DNA of 64,000 bases from CAG-170 sp022779365. Its GTDB lineage: Bacteria; Bacillota; Clostridia; Oscillospirales; Oscillospiraceae. Below the pieces are notes generated by a model, which worked only from the letters and a program-made list of their open reading frames with translations, searched no databases and was not told the origin of the DNA. Of this stretch, positions 32,631 to 41,180 are shown piece by piece; position 1 is the stretch's first letter, and the number at the start of each line of letters is the position of its first letter. Location: the NCBI GenBank assembly GCA_022779365.1, contig JALFSI010000026.1, positions 14,444-78,443 of the forward strand, written 5' to 3'. Made by a program: the position numbers and the translations under genes.

Positions 32631-34979
32631 ATGACCCTGAAGGAACTGACCACCGGCAAGAGTGCCGTCATCCGCCGCGTGGGCGGCGTCGGCGCACTGC
32701 GCCAGCATTTTCTCGACATGGGCATGATCCCCGGCGCGGAGGTCACGCTCGTCAAGCTCGCGCCGATGGGCGACCCCATGGAGCTGCAGATCCACGGCTA
32801 TGAGCTGACGCTCCGTCTTGCCGAGGCGGAGCAGATCGAGATCGAGCCGATCGCGCGCCGCAGCCGCAGTCACGCAGGCTCAGAGCGCACGCAGGACGCC
32901 GACCACCCCGGTCTCGGCGAGGAGGGGCGCTTTCACAGCAAGGCGGAGGAGCACCCACTGCCTGAGGGCACGACGCTGACGTATGCGCTTGTCGGCAATC
33001 AGAACTGCGGCAAAACGACGCTTTTTAACCAGCTCACCGGCTCGCGCCAGCACGTCGGCAATTTCCCCGGCGTGACCGTTGACCGCAAGGACGGTGCGAT
33101 CCACGGCTACCCGGGCACGCTCGTCACGGACCTGCCGGGCATCTACTCCATGTCGCCATACAGCAGTGAGGAGATCGTTTCGCGCAATTTCGTCCTGAAC
33201 AGCAAGCCGACGGCGATCATCAACATCGTGGACGCCACGAACATCGAGCGCAATCTCTACCTCACCATGCAGCTTCTGGAGATGGACGTGCCGATGGTGC
33301 TCGCGCTCAATATGATGGACGAGCTGCTGGGCAATCAGGGTTCGATCAACGTCAACGCCATGGAGGCGATGCTTGGCGTGCCGGTCGTGCCCATCTCGGC
33401 GGCAAAAAACGAGGGCGTAGACGAGCTGGTACGCCACGCGATCCACATCGCCAAATACCAGGAGCGCCCGCTGCGGCAGGACTTTTGCGGCAAGGACGAC
33501 CACGGCGGCGCGGTGCACCGCTGCATCCACGCCGTTATCCACCTCATTGAGGATCACGCCGCGCGCGCAGGCATCCCCGTCCGCTTCGCCGCCACCAAAG
33601 TCATCGAGGGCGACCCGCTCGTGCTGGACGCGCTGGCGCTGGATGAAAACGAGCGCGAAATGCTCGAGCATATCGTCTGTCAGATGGAGCAGGAGCGGGG
33701 GCTTGACCGCAGCGCCGCCATCGCGGATATGCGCTTTGACTTCATCGAGCGTTTGTGTGAACAGACGGTGGTCAAGCCGCGCGAGAGCCGCGAGCGCATC
33801 CGCAGCGAAAAGATCGACCGCGTGCTCACCGGCAAATTCACTGCCATTCCCTGCTTTATCGGCATTATGCTGCTGGTGTTTTACCTGACGTTCAACGTCA
33901 TCGGCGCGGGGCTGCAATCGCTGCTGGCGGCAGGCATCGACGCGCTTTCCGCCGCGGTGGACGCCGCGCTCACCGCTGCAAACGTCAACCCTGCCATCCA
34001 CTCGCTCATGATCGACGGCATTTTTACCGGCGTCGGGAGCGTGCTGAGCTTTCTGCCCATCATCGTCACGCTGTTCCTCTTCCTGTCCCTGATGGAGGAC
34101 AGCGGCTACATTGCCCGCGTCGCGTTCGTGATGGACAAGCTCCTGCGCAAGATCGGTCTGTCCGGCAAAAGCATCGTGCCCATGCTCATCGGCTTCGGCT
34201 GCACCGTGCCCGCCGTGATGGCGACGCGCACGCTCACCAGCACGCGCGACCGCAAAATGACCATCCTGCTCACGCCCTTTATGAGCTGCACGGCAAAGCT
34301 GCCGATCTATTCCTTCTTTGTCAGTGCCTTCTTCCCCGGGCGCGGCGGTCTCATTATCACGGGCATATATTTTCTCGGCATCGTCATCGGCATTCTGGCG
34401 GCGCTGCTCTATAAGGATACGATCTTCCGCGGCGAGCCGATCCCGTTCGTGATGGAGCTGCCGAACTACCGTTTGCCGAGCCTTAAAAACGTGACGCAGC
34501 TTCTGTGGGAAAAGGCAAAGGATTTTCTTCAGCGCGCGTTTTCCATCATTCTGATCGCAACGGTCGTGGTCTGGTTTTTGCAGAGCTTTGACCTGCGGCT
34601 CGATCTGGCGGCAAACCCCGACAGCAGCATCCTCGCCCTGATCGCGGGCGTGCTCGTGCCCATATTTGCCCCGCTGGGGCTTGGCGACTGGCGTATCTGC
34701 ACCGCGCTCATCAGCGGATTTCTCGCCAAGGAGAGCGTCGTGTCCACGCTCGAGGTCCTGCTCGGCGGCAGCATCACGGCGCTGCTCACGCCGCTGTCCG
34801 CCGCGGCGCTGCTGGTATTCAGCCTGCTCTATACGCCCTGCATCGCGGCGGTCGCGTCCGTCCGGCGGGAGCTGGGCGCAAAATGGGCGGTCGGGCTCGC
34901 GCTGTGGCAGTGCGCACTGGCGTGGGTCGCGGCGTACATCGTGCGCCTGATCGGAATGGCGGTGGAGATGTTCGGATGA
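32631..34979 (+). CDS. feoB: FeoA-FeoB fusion ferrous iron transporter
   Basis: A 782-residue fusion. Residues 1-75 are a FeoA SH3-like domain (LTTGKSAVIRRVGG). Residues ~115-290 are the FeoB G domain (GNQNCGKTTLFN P-loop, DLPGIYSMSPYSSEE, LNMMD G4). A helical GDI spacer and the polytopic permease follow, with PMLIGFGCTVPAVMATRTL and SCTAKLPIYSFF. It imports Fe(II) across the inner membrane. A tiny Cys-rich gene overlaps its stop (ATGA). An acidic/His-containing linker (about 75-110) joins FeoA to FeoB. Confidence 0.96.
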   Translation: MTLKELTTGKSAVIRRVGGVGALRQHFLDMGMIPGAEVTLVKLAPMGDPMELQIHGYELTLRLAEAEQIEIEPIARRSRSHAGSERTQDADHPGLGEEGRFHSKAEEHPLPEGTTLTYALVGNQNCGKTTLFNQLTGSRQHVGNFPGVTVDRKDGAIHGYPGTLVTDLPGIYSMSPYSSEEIVSRNFVLNSKPTAIINIVDATNIERNLYLTMQLLEMDVPMVLALNMMDELLGNQGSINVNAMEAMLGVPVVPISAAKNEGVDELVRHAIHIAKYQERPLRQDFCGKDDHGGAVHRCIHAVIHLIEDHAARAGIPVRFAATKVIEGDPLVLDALALDENEREMLEHIVCQMEQERGLDRSAAIADMRFDFIERLCEQTVVKPRESRERIRSEKIDRVLTGKFTAIPCFIGIMLLVFYLTFNVIGAGLQSLLAAGIDALSAAVDAALTAANVNPAIHSLMIDGIFTGVGSVLSFLPIIVTLFLFLSLMEDSGYIARVAFVMDKLLRKIGLSGKSIVPMLIGFGCTVPAVMATRTLTSTRDRKMTILLTPFMSCTAKLPIYSFFVSAFFPGRGGLIITGIYFLGIVIGILAALLYKDTIFRGEPIPFVMELPNYRLPSLKNVTQLLWEKAKDFLQRAFSIILIATVVVWFLQSFDLRLDLAANPDSSILALIAGVLVPIFAPLGLGDWRICTALISGFLAKESVVSTLEVLLGGSITALLTPLSAAALLVFSLLYTPCIAAVASVRRELGAKWAVGLALWQCALAWVAAYIVRLIGMAVEMFG

Positions 34980-35119
34980 ATATTTGGGATATTTTGATCG
35001 TCCTGGCGCTTGTCGCGCTGCTCACGTTTGCCGTGCGCGGCGCGGTCCGCCGCAAAAAGCGCGGCGGGTGCGGCTGCGGCTGTTCCGGCTGTGACACCTG
35101 CGGGCACAAAAAGTCTTGA
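34976..35119 (+). CDS. FeoB-associated Cys-rich small membrane protein
   Basis: This 47-residue protein has one N-terminal membrane helix (IWDILIVLALVALLTFAV), a basic RRKKRGG stretch and a CGCGCSGCDTCGHKK tail with five Cys. It matches the small FeoB-associated Cys-rich proteins of Firmicutes, thought to assist Fe(II) handling. Its ATG overlaps the feoB stop by four bases, and its own stop overlaps the TTGACA of the next promoter. Confidence 0.88.
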   Translation: MNIWDILIVLALVALLTFAVRGAVRRKKRGGCGCGCSGCDTCGHKKS

Positions 35120-35143
35120 CATTTCCGAAATAGTGATTATCAT
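35116..35143 (+). promoter_or_regulatory. Strong promoter with a TGATTATCA dyad
   Basis: Perfect TTGACA (35116-35121), 16-base spacer, TATCAT (35138-35143). The sequence across the -10, TGATTATCA, resembles the core of a Fur box, which would be sensible next to feoAB; the assignment is tentative. Confidence 0.65.
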
Positions 35144-35165
35144 ATACGCAACGCAATAAACGCTT

Positions 35166-35279
35166 CCCTCGTCACCGGATGAGGGGTCAAGTAACCGAGG
35201 GTTTGTCGGTTATGCAAGGCATTCAGGATCAGGGCGCAGGTATTCCGGCTTTTGCCGGATAAGCTCTGACCCTGGGTGC
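35166..35279 (+). ncRNA. Structured 5' leader, candidate riboswitch or attenuator
   Basis: Three successive hairpins lie between promoter and aminotransferase gene. They are 35166-35185 (CCCTCGTC/GATGAGGG, ACCG loop), 35192-35212 (TAACCGA/TCGGTTA) and 35219-35279. The last is a long stem GCATTCAGG/CCTGGGTGC with an internal loop and a TCCGGC/GCCGGA tip. The third is followed by TTTATTCTTTTT, as in an intrinsic terminator. I can match it to no riboswitch class I know (not TPP, FMN, SAM, lysine, glycine, cobalamin, T-box). Confidence 0.6.
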
Positions 35280-35306
35280 TTTATTCTTTTTCTGGAGGTC
35301 GAATTT

Positions 35307-36428
35307 ATGTACATCAAGCCCTTTGCCGTGGAAGAATGGATGAACGCCTACGAGACCGGCGCGCGCTATAACATCGCCGAAACATGCTGCGATTCCGTCT
35401 CGCTCGATACGCTCTTTGCCCTGACGGGCGAGGACAAAGCCCGCTTCTTTGCCGAACTCTCCGCCCGCCGCCTGACCTACGGCGACATCGTCGGCAGCGA
35501 CGCGCTGCGCGGCGGCGTCTGCAAGCTCTACAAAACGCTCCGTCCGGACGAGATCGTGCCCACGCACGGCGCGGCGGGCGCGAATTATCATGTATTCTGC
35601 TCGCTCGTCTCCCCGCGTGACCGCGTGGTCAGCATCATGCCCACCTATCAGCAGCTCTACTCCATCCCCGAAGCGCTCGGCGCGCAGGTGGACATCCTGC
35701 GCCTGCGGCAGGAAAACGACTATCTGCCCGACCTGGACGAGCTGTGCCGCCTCGTCACGCCGGACACGAAACTCATCTGCATCAATAACCCCAACAACCC
35801 CACCGGCGCGCTCATGAGTGAGGACCTGCTGCGCGCGATCGTGGACATCGCCCGCAGCGTGGATGCCTACATCCTCTGTGACGAGGTCTACCGCCACCTG
35901 ACGCAGAAGGACGGATGGTCGCCGTCCATCGTCGATCTCTACGAAAAGGGCATTTCGGTCAGCAGTATGTCCAAAGTCTTTTCGCTCGCGGGGCTGCGCA
36001 TGGGCTGGGTCGCCACGCACGACCAGGCGGCGCTCACCGCCTTCCTGTCGCACCGCGACTATAACCTCATCAGCTGCGGCGTGCTTGACGACGCTGTCGC
36101 GTCCCTCGCGCTGAAGCACGCCGACGTCATGCTCACCCGCAACCGCGCGCTCGTGCGCGAAAACCTGCAAATTCTGGACGATTGGATCACCGCGCAGCCC
36201 CATTTTTACTACACCAAGCCGCAGGCGGGCACAACGGCACTCGCGTATTACGACTTCCCCATCCCGTCCTACGATTTCTGCAAGCGCCTGTATGACGAGA
36301 CCGGCGCGTTCGTCACGCCCGGCGACTGCTTTGAGCAGCCGCAGAGTATGCGCATCGGCTACGCCTGCGACAAGCCCTCGCTGATGGACGGCCTCGCCGC
36401 CTTTAGCGAGCTCGCAAAAACGCTCTAA
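35307..36428 (+). CDS. Class I/II PLP-dependent aminotransferase
   Basis: This 373-residue fold-type I aminotransferase has INNPNNPTGALM (PLP ring contact Asn), ILCDEVYRHL (Asp to pyridine N), and SMSKVFSLAGLRMGW with the Schiff-base Lys near residue 225. The N-terminus (YIKPFAVEEWMNAYETGARYNIAETCCDSVSL) is unlike AspC and resembles the capreomycidine-synthase-like group. The substrate is unknown. It is monocistronic behind a strong promoter and a structured leader, so expression is probably controlled by premature termination. Confidence 0.88.
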   Translation: MYIKPFAVEEWMNAYETGARYNIAETCCDSVSLDTLFALTGEDKARFFAELSARRLTYGDIVGSDALRGGVCKLYKTLRPDEIVPTHGAAGANYHVFCSLVSPRDRVVSIMPTYQQLYSIPEALGAQVDILRLRQENDYLPDLDELCRLVTPDTKLICINNPNNPTGALMSEDLLRAIVDIARSVDAYILCDEVYRHLTQKDGWSPSIVDLYEKGISVSSMSKVFSLAGLRMGWVATHDQAALTAFLSHRDYNLISCGVLDDAVASLALKHADVMLTRNRALVRENLQILDDWITAQPHFYYTKPQAGTTALAYYDFPIPSYDFCKRLYDETGAFVTPGDCFEQPQSMRIGYACDKPSLMDGLAAFSELAKTL

Positions 36429-36527
36429 ATCGCACAAAATTCGATTTTCCACTTGAAAATTGCTGAATCATGTGTCAAAATAGACTCGTTGAATGGCTGC
36501 CCCGCGCAGCCTTTCAGCTCCCCAGCA

Positions 36528-36543
36528 GTTAGATATATCTAAC
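36528..36543. promoter_or_regulatory. Palindrome GTTAGATATATCTAAC
   Basis: A perfect 16-base palindrome upstream of the MBL remnant. A near copy (GTTAGATGTATTTAAT) lies at 37169-37184 just after the metal-operon promoter, so both are candidate sites of one regulator. Confidence 0.55.
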
Positions 36544-36559
36544 GCAACCAGAGGAGGCA

Positions 36560-37081
36560 GTGAGACTGTCCAAAAAGGCGACGGAGTTTCAGAAAAAGGA
36601 AATGAGCAAGATGTACCGCTGCAAGGAGATTTTCAAGCTGCTGAACACCGGCTGGATCGACGAGCACGTCGCGTGCGTGCGCGAGTGGGTGGCGAATATT
36701 TTCTTTTACCGCAGGGGCGGCACGACCATCATGATCGACGCGGGCTATAATTACGACCGCCTTGCCGAAAAAATGGGCTGGCTGGGCATCGACCCGGCGA
36801 GCATCCGCCACATCCTCATCACCCGTCAGGACACCGACAACGTCGGCGCGATGGAGTCTGACAGTCCGGGGCTGTTCCGCGGCGTGACGCTGTACGTCGG
36901 TGAGACCGAAAACCGCTATCTCACCGGCGACACCATCTGGCTCGGCGCGGACGGCAGCTACAACTTCATCTCCGCGCTGGCGGAGGATAACAAGCTGGCG
37001 GTGCGGCAGATTTTGTGCGCGAGCACCCCCTCGCCTCCGGCAGACCGTACTGCGACTGCGGATATAAAAAACGGGCGGTAA
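36560..37081 (+). pseudogene. MBL-fold hydrolase with internal deletion
   Basis: The start (MYRCKEIFKLLNTGWIDEHVACVREWVANIFFY, IDAGYNY) and a later TGDTIWLGADGSYNFISALAEDNKLAV block are those of an MBL-fold hydrolase. Between them ~50-60 residues with the GHT/His metal site appear to be missing: ENRYLTG runs straight into GDTIWLG. The usual HxHxDH reads TRQDTDNVGA. The C-terminus drifts into unrelated RQILCASTPSPP. GTG 36560 and ATG 36602 are possible starts. It is probably inactive. Confidence 0.7.
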
Positions 37082-37130
37082 AATAAGGCGATTTTTCGTC
37101 GTTTTGCAGCGTATTTTTGTTCCGAAAATC

Positions 37131-37159
37131 TTGCAGTCTCGAATTTGCCGTGCTATAAT
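37131..37159 (+). promoter_or_regulatory. Sigma-A promoter of the metal operon
   Basis: TTGCAG (37131-37136), 17-base spacer, perfect TATAAT (37154-37159). Confidence 0.8.
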
Positions 37160-37168
37160 GCTGACACA

Positions 37169-37184
37169 GTTAGATGTATTTAAT
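37169..37184. promoter_or_regulatory. Candidate metalloregulator operator
   Basis: GTTAGATGTATTTAAT lies at about +3 to +18 of the promoter at 37131, the classical repressor position, and resembles the perfect palindrome at 36528-36543. A DtxR/MntR-type regulator is possible. Confidence 0.45.
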
Positions 37185-37229
37185 TTCAGCCGTTTCTCTG
37201 CAAACGGCTGCCATCACAGGAGGTATTAT

Positions 37230-37490
37230 ATGAAACATCTTGGTTTGTTTGCTGCGGGCGTTCTGTTTGGCACCGCCGGTCTGAAGATCCTCAGCAGCAA
37301 GGAGGCAAAATCCGTTTACGCGCACACCACCGCCGCCGCCATCCGCGCGAAGGACTGCGTGATGAAGACCGTCACCAACGTACGCGAGGGCGCGGAAGAC
37401 ATCTACGCCGACGCCAAGGCGATCAACGAGCGCCGCGCGGCGGAGGCCGCGCCGGAGGTCATCGAAAACACTTCTGCGGACGCGGAATAA
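37230..37490 (+). CDS. DUF6110 family protein
   Basis: This 86-residue protein has an N-terminal hydrophobic segment (LGLFAAGVLFGTAGLKIL) and a helical domain AKSVYAHTTAAAIRAKDCVMKTVTNVREGAEDIYADAKAINERR, matching DUF6110. The family is characteristically encoded beside a heavy-metal P-type ATPase, as here (67 bases downstream). AGGAGG precedes ATG 37230. It is probably a membrane accessory of the transporter; this is inference from context. Confidence 0.85.
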   Translation: MKHLGLFAAGVLFGTAGLKILSSKEAKSVYAHTTAAAIRAKDCVMKTVTNVREGAEDIYADAKAINERRAAEAAPEVIENTSADAE

Positions 37491-37556
37491 CAGGTATGTT
37501 CTGAGGAGAGCCGCAGACTGCGGCTCTCCTTACTTTTTGGAGGTTCAAGCAAGTCT

Positions 37557-39647
37557 ATGAAATGTCTCATTCTCCACCAGACGCCCGGGCGGCTGCGGGT
37601 GCACCTTGCGTGCCGCGCCATGTCGCTGCGTGAGGCGGATATTCTGGAGTATTATCTGCGCGCCGTCCCCGGCGTGCAGAGCGTCAAGGTGTATGACCGC
37701 ACGCAGGACGCGGTCATCGCCTACACCGGCAGCCGTGACGGCGTGGTCGCGGCGCTGGCGTCGTTCTCGTTCACATCCGAGCAGGCGCTTACGCTTGTCC
37801 CGGATCACACCGCCCGCGCACTCAACCGCGAATACGAGGATAAGCTCGTCTTTACGGTCTGCCGCCGCATCGTCTCGCGCCTGTTCCTACCCGCGCCCAT
37901 CACCACGGCGCTGGCGCTCATCCGCTCGGTCAAGTACATCCGCCACGGTCTGTCCGCGCTGCTGCGCGGCAAGCTGTCCGTCGCCGTGCTGGACGCCACC
38001 GCTGTCACCGTCTCGATGGTCCGCGGCGACTTCCAGACGGCAGGCTCGGTCATGTTCATGCTGCGCCTTGGCGAAATTCTCGAAGAGTGGACGCACAAAA
38101 AGTCCGTTGCCGATCTCGCGGGCGCGATGTCGCTGAACGTCGATCACGTCTGGGTGCAAAAAGGCGAAACGGAGCTGCTCGTCCCCATTGCCGACGTGCA
38201 GCCCGGCGACCTCATGATCGTCCGCACCGGCGGGCTCATCCCGCTCGACGGCAAGGTCGTGGACGGCGAGGCGGCGGTCAATCAGGCGTCCATCACCGGC
38301 GAATCTCTCCCCGTCGCCAAACGCCCCGGCAGCCTTGTCTACGCGGGCACGGTCGCCGAAGAGGGCGAATGCGTCGTGGAGGTGCAAAAAGCGCTGGGTG
38401 GCGGCCGCTATGACCGCATCGTGCGCATGATCGAGGAATCCGAAAAGCTCAAATCCACCGCCGAGGACAAGGCGGCGCGCCTTGCCGACCGGCTCGTGCC
38501 GTACACGCTGGGCGGCACGGTGCTCACCTACGCGCTCACGCGCAACGTCACCAAAATGCTGGCGGTGCTGATGGTCGATTTCTCGTGCGCGCTCAAGCTC
38601 GCCATGCCCATCGCCGTGCTCTCCGCCATGCGCGAATCGAGCCACCATCATATCTCCGTCAAGGGCGGGCGCTTCTTGGAGGCTGTGTCGAACGCCGACA
38701 CCGTCGTCTTTGACAAGACCGGCACGCTGACCTATGCCGTCCCGGCGGTCTCCTGCGTCGTCCCGTTCGGCGGGCGCGACGCGGAGGAAATGCTCCGTCT
38801 CGCCGCGTGTCTCGAAGAGCACTACCCCCACTCCATGGCGACCGCCGTTGTCGAGGAGGCCAAGCGCCGCGGGCTGTCGCACGAGGAATACCACTCGCAG
38901 GTGCAGTACATCGTGGCGCACGGCATTTCCAGCATGGTCGAGGGGCACAAGGTCATCATCGGCAGCGCGCACTTCGTTTTTGAGGACGAAGGCTGCACCA
39001 TCCCGCAGGACGAGATGGAAAAGTTCGATGCCCTCCCCGCGCAGGATTCACACCTGTATCTGTGCATCGCGGGCAAGCTCGCCGCCGTCATCTGCATCAA
39101 CGACCCGCTGCGCGCCGAGGCAAAGGATGCCATCCGCGCGCTGCATGAATGCGGCATCCGCAAGGTCGTCATGATGACGGGCGATAACCGCAAGACTGCC
39201 GCGTGCGTTGCGCAGGAGGTCGGCGTGGACGAGTTCTATGCCGAGGTCCTTCCGGAGGACAAGGCGGCATACATCCGCTGCGAGCGCGCCGCCGGGCATA
39301 CGGTCATCATGATCGGCGACGGCGTGAACGACTCCCCCGCCCTGTCCGAAGCGGACGCGGGCATCGCCATCTCCACCGGTGCCGCCATCGCGCGCGAGAT
39401 CGCGGATATTACCATCGCATCGGAGGACCTGTTCGAGCTCGCCACGCTGCGCAGGATCAGCCGCGCGCTCATGGCGCGTATCCACCGCAATTACCGCTCC
39501 ATCGTGGGCTTCAACTTCGGGCTCATCGTGCTGGGCGTGGCGGGCATCCTGCCGCCCACGACCTCCGCGCTGCTGCATAACGCCTCTACGCTCGCCATCA
39601 GCCTCAAGAGCATGACGAACCTGCTCCCGGATGAAAAGGAGTCCTGA
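37557..39647 (+). CDS. Heavy-metal P1B-type ATPase with SCA motif
   Basis: The 696-residue ATPase starts with an HMA-like domain lacking CxxC (ILHQTPGRLRVHL). It then has TGESLPV, the phosphorylation site DKTGTLT (D386), HSMATAVVE, MMTGDNRKTAACVA and GDGVNDSPALSEADAGIA. The metal-binding membrane motif reads FSCALKLAMP (S343-C344-A345) instead of CPC, so copper or zinc specificity is not expected. Mn/Fe-type export is a plausible guess. The ZIP gene's ATG overlaps the stop by one base. Confidence 0.92.
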   Translation: MKCLILHQTPGRLRVHLACRAMSLREADILEYYLRAVPGVQSVKVYDRTQDAVIAYTGSRDGVVAALASFSFTSEQALTLVPDHTARALNREYEDKLVFTVCRRIVSRLFLPAPITTALALIRSVKYIRHGLSALLRGKLSVAVLDATAVTVSMVRGDFQTAGSVMFMLRLGEILEEWTHKKSVADLAGAMSLNVDHVWVQKGETELLVPIADVQPGDLMIVRTGGLIPLDGKVVDGEAAVNQASITGESLPVAKRPGSLVYAGTVAEEGECVVEVQKALGGGRYDRIVRMIEESEKLKSTAEDKAARLADRLVPYTLGGTVLTYALTRNVTKMLAVLMVDFSCALKLAMPIAVLSAMRESSHHHISVKGGRFLEAVSNADTVVFDKTGTLTYAVPAVSCVVPFGGRDAEEMLRLAACLEEHYPHSMATAVVEEAKRRGLSHEEYHSQVQYIVAHGISSMVEGHKVIIGSAHFVFEDEGCTIPQDEMEKFDALPAQDSHLYLCIAGKLAAVICINDPLRAEAKDAIRALHECGIRKVVMMTGDNRKTAACVAQEVGVDEFYAEVLPEDKAAYIRCERAAGHTVIMIGDGVNDSPALSEADAGIAISTGAAIAREIADITIASEDLFELATLRRISRALMARIHRNYRSIVGFNFGLIVLGVAGILPPTTSALLHNASTLAISLKSMTNLLPDEKES

Positions 39648-40429
39648 TGCAGCTACAGACGTTTTACGGCATTCTCATCCCGTTTCTCGGCACAACGCTC
39701 GGCGCGGCGTGCGTATTCTTCCTCAAAAACGCGCCCGGTGACAAGGTGCAGCGCTCGCTCACCGGCTTTGCCGCCGGTGTGATGGTGGCGGCAAGCGTTT
39801 GGAGCTTGCTCATCCCCGCCATCGAGCAGTCGGCGCACCTCGGCGCGCTGGCGTTTCTGCCCGCCTTTCTCGGCTTCTGGATCGGCGTGCTGTTCCTGCT
39901 GGCGCTGGACCATATCATTCCGCATTTGCACGTGCAGAGCGGACAGACGGAAGGTCCGAAAAGCCACCTCCAGCGCACCACCATGATGCTGCTGGCGGTC
40001 ACACTCCACAACATTCCCGAGGGGATGGCGGTGGGCGTTGTGTACGCAGGCTTCCTGTCCAGCAGCGCGCAGATCTCGGCGGCGGGCGCGCTGGCGCTGT
40101 CGCTCGGCATCGCCATCCAGAACTTCCCCGAGGGCGCGATCATCTCGCTGCCGCTGCGCGCGGGCGGGATGAAAAAGTCCAAAGCGTTCATAAACGGCGT
40201 CCTGTCCGGCGTGGTCGAGCCGATCGGCGCGGTGCTCACCATCCTCGCCGCGCAGCTCGTCATCCCGGCGCTGCCGTATCTTCTGAGCTTCGCCGCCGGG
40301 GCGATGCTGTACGTCGTGGTGGAGGAGCTGATCCCCGAAATGTCGCAGGGCAGCCACTCCAACATCGGCACAGTCTTCTTCGCCGTCGGCTTCAGCGCCA
40401 TGATGGTGCTGGACGTAGCACTCGGCTGA
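39647..40429 (+). CDS. ZIP-family metal transporter
   Basis: A 260-residue, eight-helix ZIP/GufA-type protein. Metal-site helices carry LHNIPEGMAVG and QNFPEGAIISLP. A His-containing loop (HIIPHLHVQSG) precedes helix 4. ZIP carriers normally import divalent metals into the cytoplasm. It is translationally coupled to the P-type ATPase (TGATG), giving an import/export pair under one promoter. It ends with a C-terminal VGFSAMMVLDVALG helix. Confidence 0.92.
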   Translation: MQLQTFYGILIPFLGTTLGAACVFFLKNAPGDKVQRSLTGFAAGVMVAASVWSLLIPAIEQSAHLGALAFLPAFLGFWIGVLFLLALDHIIPHLHVQSGQTEGPKSHLQRTTMMLLAVTLHNIPEGMAVGVVYAGFLSSSAQISAAGALALSLGIAIQNFPEGAIISLPLRAGGMKKSKAFINGVLSGVVEPIGAVLTILAAQLVIPALPYLLSFAAGAMLYVVVEELIPEMSQGSHSNIGTVFFAVGFSAMMVLDVALG

Positions 40430-40571
40430 TCCCTTTGAAAAACGGTTTATTTTCGCCAATGGCGAACACGGACGTCATATTATCAAATCAGCGAATTGCA
40501 AATCGCCGTTTCGTTGTGCTATAATACGAATAACGCATCGAACGATCTTATGCTTCGGGAGGTTTTTACTT

Positions 40572-41180
40572 ATGATCCAGGTCAATGCCATTGGGGACGC
40601 CTGTCCGCTGCCCGTCATCAAAACCATGCACGCCCTGCAGGAGCTCGGCGGCGCGGGCACGGTCGAGGTGCTGGTTGATAACGACATCGCCGTGCAGAAT
40701 CTGACACGCCTTGCCGAAAGCAAGGGCTGCGCCATCCAGACGGAAAAGCGTTCCGACAAGGCGTATTGCGTCACCCTCACCACCGAGGGCGCGGTCGCGT
40801 CCACGGGCGATGAAGCGAACCTTTGCACCGTCCCCGCCGCCAAGGCGAAGACCGTCGTCGTCATCTCCGCCGACCATATGGGAGACGGCAGCGACGAGCT
40901 CGGCAAAATTCTGCTCAAGGGCTTCATTTTCGCCCTCACGCAGCAGGAAGCGCTGCCCACCACGGTGCTGTTCTATAATGGCGGCGCGCGCGTCACCTGC
41001 GAGGGTTCGCCGTCGCTCGACGATCTGCGCAAGCTCCAGGAGCTGGGCGTGGAGATCCTCACCTGCGGCACTTGCCTGAACTTCTACGGTCTGACCGACA
41101 AGCTGCAGGTCGGCGAGGTCACGAATATGTATGTGATCGCCGAAAAGCAGATGCAGGCGGACCGCATCCTGCGTCCGTGA
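40572..41180 (+). CDS. yedF: Selenium metabolism protein YedF
   Basis: Residues 1-70 are a TusA-like domain with the conserved CPLPVIKT motif (C11). Residues 95-202 are a DsrE-like domain with GDGSDELGKILLKGFIFALTQ and the CGTCLNFYG Cys pair. This two-domain form is annotated YedF and is linked to selenium or sulfur trafficking. CGGGAGG precedes ATG 40572. It overlaps the DUF3343 gene by one base and is followed by a desulfurase-like gene. Confidence 0.92.
   Translation: MIQVNAIGDACPLPVIKTMHALQELGGAGTVEVLVDNDIAVQNLTRLAESKGCAIQTEKRSDKAYCVTLTTEGAVASTGDEANLCTVPAAKAKTVVVISADHMGDGSDELGKILLKGFIFALTQQEALPTTVLFYNGGARVTCEGSPSLDDLRKLQELGVEILTCGTCLNFYGLTDKLQVGEVTNMYVIAEKQMQADRILRP

Noticed and set aside
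35150..35290. Known riboswitch or SRP RNA
   Set aside because: None of the sequence signatures for TPP, FMN, SAM, cobalamin, lysine, glycine, purine, T-box, c-di-GMP or SRP RNA is present; kept as unassigned.
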